This document shows, piece after piece, positions 12,956 through 20,004 of a DNA stretch of 20,004 nt. Origin of the DNA: Clostridiaceae bacterium (GTDB taxonomy: Bacteria; Bacillota_A; Clostridia; Clostridiales; Clostridiaceae); assembly GCA_029256485.1 (NCBI GenBank), contig JAQSXU010000061.1, forward strand, positions 1-20,004, in the 5' to 3' direction. Position 1 is the first letter of the stretch, and every line of letters begins with the position of its first letter. The notes beneath the pieces were generated by a model, which was given only the letters and a program-made list of their open reading frames with translations, was not told the DNA's origin and made no database searches. The translations under genes and the position numbers were made by a program.

Positions 12956-15900
12956 TTAGTTAATATTTCTTTTTAAAAATGCTTCTTTAGCAGCAATTAT
13001 ATCACCTGTTATAATTATATTTATTTCCTTTTGACCTGCATTTTCATTACACACCCTAATGCTTTGAGTTCTTACTAATGTGTCTGCAAAACTCTCTACC
13101 ATTAGGCCATTTTTTAATGACATATTATTGTTTTTATAAATATCTTTCAGCACATTTGTTATGGCATTTACCCCATTCTTATCTATGATAAATCCTTTAT
13201 TATTTAATATGTGTAATGCAAAATCAACTAATTCTTCTAAACTATAATTATCAAAATCCAGCCACAGAGGAAATCTTGAATTTAATGAAGGGTCAGATAA
13301 TATTAATTCTTTCATTTCTCTAAACTCTCCAGCTATTGTAATTATGATTTTTCCTCTGTTATTATCTATGAATTTTATAAGTGAAATTTCTATATCCTTA
13401 TATCTTTCATCCTTCATAATTACACTTGCATTATCAATATATACAATTTTCCCTATTAGCTTATTTAAAATATCCTCTATTTTCATACCTTTACCAATCA
13501 TATAAATAATTTCATTTCCATCTAATTCTGATATGCCTTTAGCTTTTATAATGCCCATATCATAGTACATTTCAGCTAATAAATTTAATACAGCCCTTTT
13601 ACCTGTACCAATTTCCCCAGTAAAAATCATGTTCATGTTTTTATTTATATCAATGCGGATACCAAACTTTCTTCTTTTTGATTCAGCTTTCATTACACTA
13701 TATTGATTTCTCAAAAAGTCCTTAGCCTTTTCATTTACTTTCAGAGTTTTTAAGCTCTCTTCTAAATCAAATTTACTATCATATTCATATACACTTATTT
13801 TTTCTATATCTTTTGTAGTTATTAAATTCATTTCATAAACACTAATATCATTTTCTGATATTCTTATACTCTGATTTCTAATTAATTTTTCAACATAATT
13901 CCTCACCATTCTGCCATTACCAGATTGAGCATCGGAATTTTCATAAATATCTACAAAACTCTTTTTTAATGATGCAAAAGCATTCTTAGATAATTTGAAA
14001 CCTTTTGCTTCAATTAATTTTATAGACATTTCAAAAAGTTCATCCGCATTATAATCCTGGAAGTTAGTCCATAATGGAAATCGTGATCTTAACCCAATAT
14101 TTACGTCAAAGAAATCTTCCATATCCTTCTCATATCCTGCCAGAATAACTATGACTTCTCTGGAATAATCTTCAATTAACTTTAAAAGAGTTTCTATTGC
14201 TTCTCTTCCTAAAGAATCATTAGCAAGTGTATATGCCTCATCAATAAATAAAATTCCACCTATGGCTTCCCTAAATTTTGCTTCAGTTTTCTTTGATGTT
14301 TCTCCTGGTATTTCTGATACAAAACTTGACCTGTCCGTCTCAATGAGTTGTCCAACTTTTAGAATACCCATACTGTTTAACATATCAGCCACTAATCTTG
14401 CTATGCTTGTCTTACCTGTACCAGGATTACCTGCAAACACCATGTTTAAATTTTGTTCTATTTTAGTGTTTACACCTGCTGATTTTCTCTTTTCGTCTGC
14501 AGCAATTATTTTATATTGGCTTCTTAAAAGTTTTTTAACATCTTCTAAACCTATAATTTCATTTAATTTTTCTTCTAAATCAAATTTAGTTTTAACTTTA
14601 AAATTAAAGTTATCTCTTTCTAATAGATCAATTTCTTTTTTCACATTAGTTAAATATTTTTTGGAAGCATCCATTATAGCATTTTCCACTATATTTCTTA
14701 CAAATCTGGCATTTCCTAAATCATTTTTATCAACAATTTGATTCCTGATAAATAAATCTATTAATCCGCTTTTTACGTTATCAGATATTCTATATCCTTT
14801 TGACTTAGCAATGTCTTTTGCTATGGCATACATTTCTGATGGATTATAGTCTTCAAAATGTATTATATTTGGGAATCTGGACTTTAGTCCAGGGTTAATA
14901 CTTAAGAATACATCCATATCCCTTTCATATCCAGCCATTATAACAATTAAATTATTCCTATTATCTTCAAAACCCTTTAATAATGCATCTACTATTTCCT
15001 TACCTTGTTTATCATCTTCACTTTCACATAAAGAATATGCTTCATCAATAAATAAAACTCCTCCTAAAGCAGAGTTTATTATATCATTGGTTCTTTTAGC
15101 TGTATCATTTGAATTTTCCGAAACAAAATCAGCCTTGCTTACTTCTTTAAATACACCACTTGCCAATACTCCTAAAGCGTTTAAATATTCAAATGTCACT
15201 CTGGCTGCATTAGTCTTGCCTGTACCTGCGTTTCCTGCAAATATCATATTCATAACTACGTTAGATGTCTTTAATCCCAATTTTTCTCTTATTTTTTGGA
15301 CTTTGTAATTGTTCTCTATATTATTGATGAATTCTTTTAATTCCTTCATTCCAATTATAGAATTTAATTTATATTTTGCTTCCTCTAAGGTTGGTGTAGA
15401 ATAATCATTTAATTTAAATATATTGCTGCCTGTTTTACAATGAATTTCATTATTTTCTGCATATATAAGAATCTTTTCTCCAGCCTTTAGCTCTTGCTTT
15501 CGTATTAGATTTTCTATGGGCTTGTAAATCTCATAGGAAATATATTTTTCAATACCAAAATTGCAGTCATTTCTATAATTTTCCTCTAAAAAGTTACTAA
15601 GTCCAAGGTCTTCTTTTAATTGATTTTCTTCTATTATCTGCAGTGAAACATTAAGTTTCAATTCCTCTTCTATTTTTTTAAATATCTTCAGTATTTCTTT
15701 TTTAAGCACTATCTTCATTTCATTATGGTCTAGATTTCTTGTAAGTAATATTGCATCTGCTTTTTCTTTAAAATTATTATCAATTAATTCATCTAAATTT
15801 ACATTATTAAATGTGAATATAAAAAATTTATCATGACAAATAAATTTACTTATTTTATTGTCATAAATAGTATCTGCTTCAACTAAAAATTTGTCTTTAA

Positions 15901-16327
15901 GTATGTAGTCTTCTTTTAAGTTAATACAGCTGTTAGGATATACATCTATTAAAACATTCAGCATATCTTCACTGGCCTCATGGATATTTCTAAATAATAA
16001 ACATTCTGAATCGCTGTTAAGTTTTTCATACAAATCAGTTAAAAATGCATTAAATCCTAGATTGAAATTATATGCACCTAAATCTAATTCTTCAATTTCG
16101 CTTTTATCTACTAGTTTTTCTCTTTTTAACTCCTGAAATAGTAACTTAATACTGGTCTTTTTAGCGGTATTCTTTTCTCCTGCTAAAAACAATGTTCCCT
16201 TTTCATTACTTATAAATTTCCCTTTGAAATAATTAGATAATTTATTTATGTAACTTTCTTGACCTACTAATTCATTATTTAAATTTTTTTCTATTCTTAT
16301 AAATTTCTTACTTATATCTTCTATCAT
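12956..16327 (-). CDS. Four-module AAA+ ATPase: ClpB-D2-like plus three CbbX/SpoVK-like modules
   Basis: An 1123-aa cytosolic protein without signal peptide or membrane helix. Module 0 (about 15-305) follows the plan of a ClpA/ClpB second ATPase domain but is degraded: Walker A position GEKNTAKKT (50-58), Walker B position LLFRNIHEA, and a ClpB-D2-like C-terminal small domain ending near LKAGEKILIYAENNEI. Modules 1 and 2 are CbbX/SpoVK-type and look active: GNAGTGKT (365-372), LFIDEA (425-430), SRFP with Arg484; GNPGTGKT (633-640), LFIDEA (693-698), SRFP with Arg749. Module 3 (about 850-1115) keeps the fold and SRFP (Arg1018) but has GEIGTGKR (904-911) and YIDN (963-966), so it has lost the Walker Ser/Thr and catalytic Glu. 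CbbX-like proteins remodel client complexes; the client here is unknown. GAAGTG precedes the ATG and TATAAT lies at 16358-16363. Its own terminator follows. Confidence 0.9.
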   Translation of the reverse strand: MIEDISKKFIRIEKNLNNELVGQESYINKLSNYFKGKFISNEKGTLFLAGEKNTAKKTSIKLLFQELKREKLVDKSEIEELDLGAYNFNLGFNAFLTDLYEKLNSDSECLLFRNIHEASEDMLNVLIDVYPNSCINLKEDYILKDKFLVEADTIYDNKISKFICHDKFFIFTFNNVNLDELIDNNFKEKADAILLTRNLDHNEMKIVLKKEILKIFKKIEEELKLNVSLQIIEENQLKEDLGLSNFLEENYRNDCNFGIEKYISYEIYKPIENLIRKQELKAGEKILIYAENNEIHCKTGSNIFKLNDYSTPTLEEAKYKLNSIIGMKELKEFINNIENNYKVQKIREKLGLKTSNVVMNMIFAGNAGTGKTNAARVTFEYLNALGVLASGVFKEVSKADFVSENSNDTAKRTNDIINSALGGVLFIDEAYSLCESEDDKQGKEIVDALLKGFEDNRNNLIVIMAGYERDMDVFLSINPGLKSRFPNIIHFEDYNPSEMYAIAKDIAKSKGYRISDNVKSGLIDLFIRNQIVDKNDLGNARFVRNIVENAIMDASKKYLTNVKKEIDLLERDNFNFKVKTKFDLEEKLNEIIGLEDVKKLLRSQYKIIAADEKRKSAGVNTKIEQNLNMVFAGNPGTGKTSIARLVADMLNSMGILKVGQLIETDRSSFVSEIPGETSKKTEAKFREAIGGILFIDEAYTLANDSLGREAIETLLKLIEDYSREVIVILAGYEKDMEDFFDVNIGLRSRFPLWTNFQDYNADELFEMSIKLIEAKGFKLSKNAFASLKKSFVDIYENSDAQSGNGRMVRNYVEKLIRNQSIRISENDISVYEMNLITTKDIEKISVYEYDSKFDLEESLKTLKVNEKAKDFLRNQYSVMKAESKRRKFGIRIDINKNMNMIFTGEIGTGKRAVLNLLAEMYYDMGIIKAKGISELDGNEIIYMIGKGMKIEDILNKLIGKIVYIDNASVIMKDERYKDIEISLIKFIDNNRGKIIITIAGEFREMKELILSDPSLNSRFPLWLDFDNYSLEELVDFALHILNNKGFIIDKNGVNAITNVLKDIYKNNNMSLKNGLMVESFADTLVRTQSIRVCNENAGQKEINIIITGDIIAAKEAFLKRNIN

Positions 16328-16435
16328 AAAATTTTCACTTCTTTCCTGCTTTTTTTAATTATATCACTTTTGTTAGCAATATTTAAATAATTATTATGTA
16401 TTAATAATCTATATCATTTAAATAATATAGGGCGT

Positions 16436-16472
16436 AAAAAAATAAAAGAAAGGCTTCTGCCCTCCTTTTATT
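16436..16472 (-). terminator. Rho-independent terminator of the threonine aldolase gene
   Basis: On the minus strand a 14-pair stem (two G-U), AATAAAAGGAGGGC with GCCTTTCTTTTATT, closes an AGAA tetraloop and runs straight into seven T. A further perfect 8-base hairpin (ATGAAAAT/ATTTTCAT, 16481-16500) lies between it and the stop codon. Confidence 0.88.
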
Positions 16473-16510
16473 CAAATCATATGAAAATGCTGATTTTCAT
16501 GATAAAAAAA

Positions 16511-17545
16511 TTATAATGAACGTATATCTTTCAGTAACTGTTTAACGTCTTCCTCCTTTGTTGCCCAGCTGGTGCAGAAACGAACAGCACTATGATCCTT
16601 ATCAATGTGCTTCCAAAGAGAAAAAGCATATTTCTTTTCTAATTTTTCAAGCTGTGCATCAGGAATAATAGGAAACTGCTGATTGGTTGTGGAGTCAAAA
16701 AGGAATGAATATCCCTTCTCCTTAAATGCATCTTTTATTTTATATGCCAGCTTATCTGCATGGTTAGAAATTTCAAAATATAAATCATTCTCCAAAAGAG
16801 CAATAAACTGAATCCCTAGCAGACGTCCCTTGGCTAACATTCCGCCATGCTGTTTTATAAAGTATCTAAAATCTTTTTGAAGAGATGTGTTTGTAATCAC
16901 AACAGCTTCTCCAAATAATGCACCAACCTTTGTTCCTCCTATGTAGAAAACATCACAAAGTCTTGCAATGTCAGGTAAAGTTAAATCATTGCCTTCAGCC
17001 ATTAGTCCATATCCCAGTCTTGCACCATCAAGATAAAGGGGCAGATCACATTTGCGGCATACCTGACTTAATTTTGTCAGTTCCTCTTTAGTATAAAGGG
17101 TTCCATTTTCAGTTGGATTGGAAATGTAAACCATACCAGGCTGAACCATATGTTCGTGAGTGGAATCATTCCAATGATTTTCATATAATTCCTGAACCTG
17201 TGAGGCTGTAATTTTTCCATCTACGCTTGGCAATGTCAGCACTTTGTGCCCTGTAGCTTCGATAGCACCTGTTTCGTGGACATTGATATGCCCTGTTTCA
17301 GCACAGACTGCCCCCTGATGAGGTCTTAATATTGATGCTATTACAGTTGCATTTGCCTGAGTACCCCCTACAAGAAAGTGCACTTCTGCGCTGTCTGACT
17401 GGCATAATTTTTTAATGATGGCACGTGCTTTTTCGCAGTACACATCCTGGCCATAACCCGGTGTCTGCTCAAAATTACTTTTACTTAAAAGCTCTAAAAC
17501 CTTTGGATGGGCACCTTCTGCATAATCACATTCAAATCTTATCAT
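16511..17545 (-). CDS. ltaE: Low-specificity L-threonine aldolase (PLP enzyme)
   Basis: A 344-aa fold-type I PLP enzyme of the beta-eliminating lyase family, splitting L-threonine or L-allo-threonine to glycine and acetaldehyde in the cytosol. Visible features are FECDYAEGAHPKVLELL at the N-terminus, HINVHETGA (86-94) in the cofactor-stacking region, LDGAR with Asp173 (PLP ring nitrogen) and Arg176, and the Schiff-base lysine Lys206 in YIGGTKVGALFG. The length is typical. AGGAG lies 9 bases before the ATG. It follows the GNAT gene by 56 bases and may be co-transcribed with it; a strong terminator ends the unit. The stereospecificity cannot be read from the sequence, and related low-specificity enzymes are hard to tell apart. 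Confidence 0.92.
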   Translation of the reverse strand: MIRFECDYAEGAHPKVLELLSKSNFEQTPGYGQDVYCEKARAIIKKLCQSDSAEVHFLVGGTQANATVIASILRPHQGAVCAETGHINVHETGAIEATGHKVLTLPSVDGKITASQVQELYENHWNDSTHEHMVQPGMVYISNPTENGTLYTKEELTKLSQVCRKCDLPLYLDGARLGYGLMAEGNDLTLPDIARLCDVFYIGGTKVGALFGEAVVITNTSLQKDFRYFIKQHGGMLAKGRLLGIQFIALLENDLYFEISNHADKLAYKIKDAFKEKGYSFLFDSTTNQQFPIIPDAQLEKLEKKYAFSLWKHIDKDHSAVRFCTSWATKEEDVKQLLKDIRSL

Positions 17546-17601
17546 TTTAATATCTCCTTCTCTTTAAATAAATATTTACTGCATATTTTATATTTTCTTA
17601 A

Positions 17602-18072
17602 TCATTTTAAATAAACATAAACTTCTGTGTGCCATTTATCAATCCATTCTTCGTATACAAAACCCAATTTAGTTAATAAGTTTTTTGAAGCAATGTTTTC
17701 TTTTTCAGTCATGGCTTTTATTTCACAATCAGAATAGTGTATTTTAAGTTTTGGCAATAAGGCTTTCAAGACCTCAGTTATATATCCCTTCCGAGAATAA
17801 ACTGGATTTATAGAATAGCCAATTGAAATTGTATTTTCTTCTTTTATGATATATAAGTCTCCTAAAAGATTATCTGTGGTTTTATCTGCAATGGCAAGCT
17901 GAATTCCATTTTCTACATTTAAAGGCACTAATAATGCTTTCCTGTATTGGTCTTTAGTTAAATTCTTAAAGCCTTGATACTTCATCCACTGTTCATTATT
18001 TCTATAAGTCATAAATGAATCTAAATCTTTTTCTTCAAAGCACCTTAATTTACATCTGTCCGTTTCAATCAT
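17602..18072 (-). CDS. GNAT-family N-acetyltransferase (RimJ/RimL-like)
   Basis: A 156-aa GCN5-related acetyltransferase using acetyl-CoA. It opens with the RimJ/RimL-type strand IETDRCKLRCFEEKDLDSF. The acetyl-CoA-binding motif A is SIGYSINPVYSRKGYITEVL (about 82-101), where RKGY corresponds to the pyrophosphate-binding loop. Motif B is NIASKNLLTKLGF near 126-138. The substrate (a protein N-terminus, an amino sugar or a small amine) is not predictable. GAGGTG lies 5 bases before the ATG, fixing the start. It is followed by the threonine aldolase gene 56 bases on and preceded by about 190 bases without a gene, which contain a perfect GCAGCTAGCTGC palindrome (18102-18113). Confidence 0.9.
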   Translation of the reverse strand: MIETDRCKLRCFEEKDLDSFMTYRNNEQWMKYQGFKNLTKDQYRKALLVPLNVENGIQLAIADKTTDNLLGDLYIIKEENTISIGYSINPVYSRKGYITEVLKALLPKLKIHYSDCEIKAMTEKENIASKNLLTKLGFVYEEWIDKWHTEVYVYLK

Positions 18073-18265
18073 AATGCACCTCTTTTATTAACTTCACAAT
18101 TGCAGCTAGCTGCTTTTTCAAGGCAAGCTGCACATGAATTTTTGTTAACCCTTTCTTCCTACTATATTAATATGCGCAAAATAACCAGGAATATATTGTC
18201 TGATATTTTGGTCTCCTGCTGTCTGTATGCGTTGGTGGACTCTTATAATTTCTTACCATATCAAT

Positions 18266-19216
18266 TTACTTATTCCTACAGTGCTTTATTTCTTTGTTGT
18301 TAACTTCTAAAAGTGCTTCAAAAAATAATTGAGACTGATCCAGCATAGTCATATGCCCAGCATTAGGTATTAAATAAAAATTTTTATATGGAGCATTTAT
18401 TCTATTAAAGTATTCTTGTGCAATAACATATGGTGTTTGCCAATCATTTCCTCCTAGAATGTAATAAATTGGCACCTTGTATTCTGCTGGTTTTGACCTT
18501 AAGTCAAAGGATCCTAAAAATTCTAGTACTTTTTCATTTGCTTTAAATCCTTTTACTAATGCCAAAAGATCTGAGAACTTAAAAATAGGGCTCCTAAATA
18601 AAGTTATTAACATGGAAAATTTAACCTTAACAGCTAAGTTATATTTACCCTGGATTCTGCGTATTTTGCTACATTTACCCATAAATTTAGAATCATATTT
18701 ATCTCCGGGATAATCTCCTATTATTTCATTAGCTTTTATAATTAATTCCTTAACTTTTTCGTACCCAACACGTTCATTTTCAAGAAAGCCAATTACTTGT
18801 CCCACTCCAATATAATAAGCCACTTCTTCTGGATATTGCAGTATAAACATACTTCCTAAAACACTTCCCCAAGAATGGCCAAGTATAATTATCTTTTGTT
18901 TATTATATTTTTTCTTTAGATATTGAATAATTTCAAACAAATCCTTTATCATCAAATCAATTGTAGGATATTTATCTGGATTCTTTGTAAGAGTTTTCCC
19001 AGAGCCTCGCTGGTCCCAATGAACTACTGTAAAAATATCTTCCCACTTTTCTTGAAAAGCATATGCAAATAGTGATTCAGCACTGCCGGGACCACCATGT
19101 AAAAACAGTATTACTGGATTATCATACTTTGTACCAGAATGAAACAAATATTGGTTAATACCATTAATTGATACATATTCATCAAAATAAATTAACCTCT
19201 TTGACTTATTTTTCAT
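18266..19216 (-). CDS. Alpha/beta hydrolase, proline iminopeptidase-like
   Basis: A 316-aa cytosolic alpha/beta hydrolase of the proline iminopeptidase/tricorn-factor branch (peptidase S33 type). Signatures are the oxyanion-hole motif HGGPG (40-44), WDQRGSGKT (67-75), the nucleophile elbow GHSWGS with Ser115, the acid Asp258 in GGNDWQTP and the base His288 in NAGHMTM. A helical cap lies between residues about 145 and 230. The HGGPG plus WDQRGSG combination is characteristic of prolyl aminopeptidases, but epoxide hydrolases and haloperoxidase-like enzymes share parts, so the substrate is uncertain. GGAG precedes the ATG by about 11 bases, and a well-spaced promoter lies just upstream. It appears monocistronic. 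Confidence 0.9.
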   Translation of the reverse strand: MKNKSKRLIYFDEYVSINGINQYLFHSGTKYDNPVILFLHGGPGSAESLFAYAFQEKWEDIFTVVHWDQRGSGKTLTKNPDKYPTIDLMIKDLFEIIQYLKKKYNKQKIIILGHSWGSVLGSMFILQYPEEVAYYIGVGQVIGFLENERVGYEKVKELIIKANEIIGDYPGDKYDSKFMGKCSKIRRIQGKYNLAVKVKFSMLITLFRSPIFKFSDLLALVKGFKANEKVLEFLGSFDLRSKPAEYKVPIYYILGGNDWQTPYVIAQEYFNRINAPYKNFYLIPNAGHMTMLDQSQLFFEALLEVNNKEIKHCRNK

Positions 19217-19252
19217 GATCCCGATTCTCCTTTTTTCTTTGCGCCATCTCTA

Positions 19253-19281
19253 ATTATAATTGTGACTTTTCTTTTTTACAA
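19253..19281 (-). promoter_or_regulatory. SigA-type promoter of the iminopeptidase-like hydrolase gene
   Basis: On the minus strand TTGTAA (19276-19281), a 17-base spacer and a perfect TATAAT (19253-19258) lie 36 bases before the start codon. GTGAC/GTCAC arms (19262-19266 and 19293-19297) flank the -35 region as an inverted repeat. Confidence 0.65.
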
Positions 19282-19340
19282 TAAAAGCAAAGGTCACTAA
19301 ATGCAAAATTTAAACTTAAACCACTCATTATTCTCGTTGA

Positions 19341-20004
19341 CTAGTACGTACCGTTTAACTTAAACTTCCCTGCTGCTCCCTTTAAATAGTAGTCGAAAAA
19401 TTCAAGACAGCTCTTATTAATGAATTTTAGGCAGTATTCAGTGCTTGTTGTTGATTTTTTTCCGTTAAACATGCTTGTGAGGAATGGACTTGTCAGTGCC
19501 AGATCCGTTAGTGTAAAATGACCCACGCCGTTAATATGTACATTAAATGCAGTTGGATTATTATTTAAAAGCATAGCATAGTTTTCAGCATATTGTGGCC
19601 AGTAAGCCAAATTGGCCCATGAACTGTCCGAGTATATATTTAGTACAGGTACGGGATACTTCTCATCATTAAAAACAAACTCATTGTTCTTAACATCTTT
19701 AATATCAAACATAAATGGTGATTCCAGTGCAATGACGGCACCAATATCTTTTCTTATTCTACCTATACCAAGTGCTGCCGAACCGCCAAGAGAATGTCCC
19801 ATAACACCAATTTTGGTTGTATCTATTTGTTTGTATACAGCATCTGAAGCATTACTCTTTGTTTGCTCAATTATATAATCTATTACAAAATTAATGTCCT
19901 CTGTACGTATTTTCATCCACTTTTGATAATACTCATAGCTTTGCTGTTTATTGGATTCTGCATTTTCGTCAGATAACTCCTTCATAAAACTCTTATCTAC
20001 AAAT
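19341..20004 (-). CDS. Alpha/beta hydrolase, PAF-acetylhydrolase/dienelactone-hydrolase-like (N-terminus off window)
   Basis: The C-terminal 221 codons of an alpha/beta hydrolase. The frame is open through the right edge (residues FVDKSF precede the first in-window ATG at 19985, which has no ribosome site), so the gene is cut by the window rather than starting there. The nucleophile elbow is GHSLGGSAALG; the probable acid lies in NIYSDSSW and the base is the His of GVGHFTLTD. The insertion of about 60 residues between acid and base and the HSLGG elbow resemble platelet-activating-factor acetylhydrolase-like and dienelactone-hydrolase-like secreted esterases. Whether it has a signal peptide or membrane anchor cannot be seen. 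Not similar to the neighbouring iminopeptidase-like protein beyond the common fold. Confidence 0.82.
   Translation of the reverse strand, partial: FVDKSFMKELSDENAESNKQQSYEYYQKWMKIRTEDINFVIDYIIEQTKSNASDAVYKQIDTTKIGVMGHSLGGSAALGIGRIRKDIGAVIALESPFMFDIKDVKNNEFVFNDEKYPVPVLNIYSDSSWANLAYWPQYAENYAMLLNNNPTAFNVHINGVGHFTLTDLALTSPFLTSMFNGKKSTTSTEYCLKFINKSCLEFFDYYLKGAAGKFKLNGTY

Noticed and set aside
14262..15308. Plus-strand open frames opposite the AAA+ gene
   Set aside because: Antisense shadows over the conserved Walker regions; composition is Ser/Leu/Phe-rich as expected from the complement.
18102..18113. GCAGCTAGCTGC palindrome followed by TTTTT
   Set aside because: A contiguous palindrome cannot form a 6-bp hairpin without a loop, and no plus-strand gene ends before it, so it is not called a terminator.
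1..20004. CRISPR arrays, insertion sequences, prophage genes, tRNA or rRNA
   Set aside because: No regularly spaced repeats, transposase or integrase motifs, or tRNA/rRNA-like sequences were found on reading both strands.

Overview
This window reads as chromosome of a spore-forming, low-GC Firmicute, most likely Clostridium sensu lato. The DNA is very AT-rich and AGGAGG/GAGGTG-type ribosome sites precede most genes. A Spo0E-like phosphatase gene, TTGACA/TATAAT promoters and Rho-independent terminators fit the same picture. I see no rRNA, tRNA, insertion sequence, prophage or CRISPR array. The species is not identifiable from what I can see.

Layout. (1) Positions 1-3.7 kb carry metal and cupin genes: an FTR1-type iron permease (possibly continuing past the left edge); a metal-site cupin with a tandemly duplicated Tyr/Cys-rich N-terminus behind a sporulation-sigma-like -10; and the divergent pair mntH (Nramp Mn2+ importer) and mntR (DtxR-family Mn2+ sensor), with a perfect 10-bp-arm palindrome between them. 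(2) Positions 3.7-4.7 kb look empty at first but hold a 48-aa Spo0E-like gene with a good promoter, a 31-aa Cys-containing peptide gene with its own strong ribosome site and terminator, and a start-less membrane-peptide reading frame that looks like a remnant. (3) Positions 4.7-8.7 kb hold a DeoR-family regulator facing a three-gene NitT/TauT-type ABC importer (lipoprotein, permease, ATPase). The importer has a long leader containing a TPP-riboswitch-like P5/L5 element and mutually exclusive hairpins. (4) Positions 8.8-12.9 kb hold lon protease, apparently co-transcribed behind a TetR regulator whose promoter spacer contains a palindrome, and a divergent zinc-less MDR/quinone oxidoreductase. 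(5) Positions 12.9-16.3 kb hold one 1123-aa protein with four AAA+ modules in a row: a degenerate ClpB-D2-like module, two intact CbbX/SpoVK-like modules and one degenerate CbbX-like module. (6) Positions 16.5-20 kb, all on the minus strand, hold an L-threonine aldolase, a GNAT acetyltransferase, a proline-iminopeptidase-like hydrolase and the C-terminal part of a second alpha/beta hydrolase cut by the right edge.

How it works together. MntR very probably controls MntH for manganese homeostasis. The ABC cassette is a complete importer of an undetermined small organic solute. The TetR-lon pair suggests that Lon synthesis is under a ligand-responsive repressor. The four-module AAA+ protein is the most unusual object: its mix of intact and broken ATPase sites in one chain recalls concatenated AAA+ machines, and its role cannot be inferred from its neighbours, which look like unrelated housekeeping and accessory genes.
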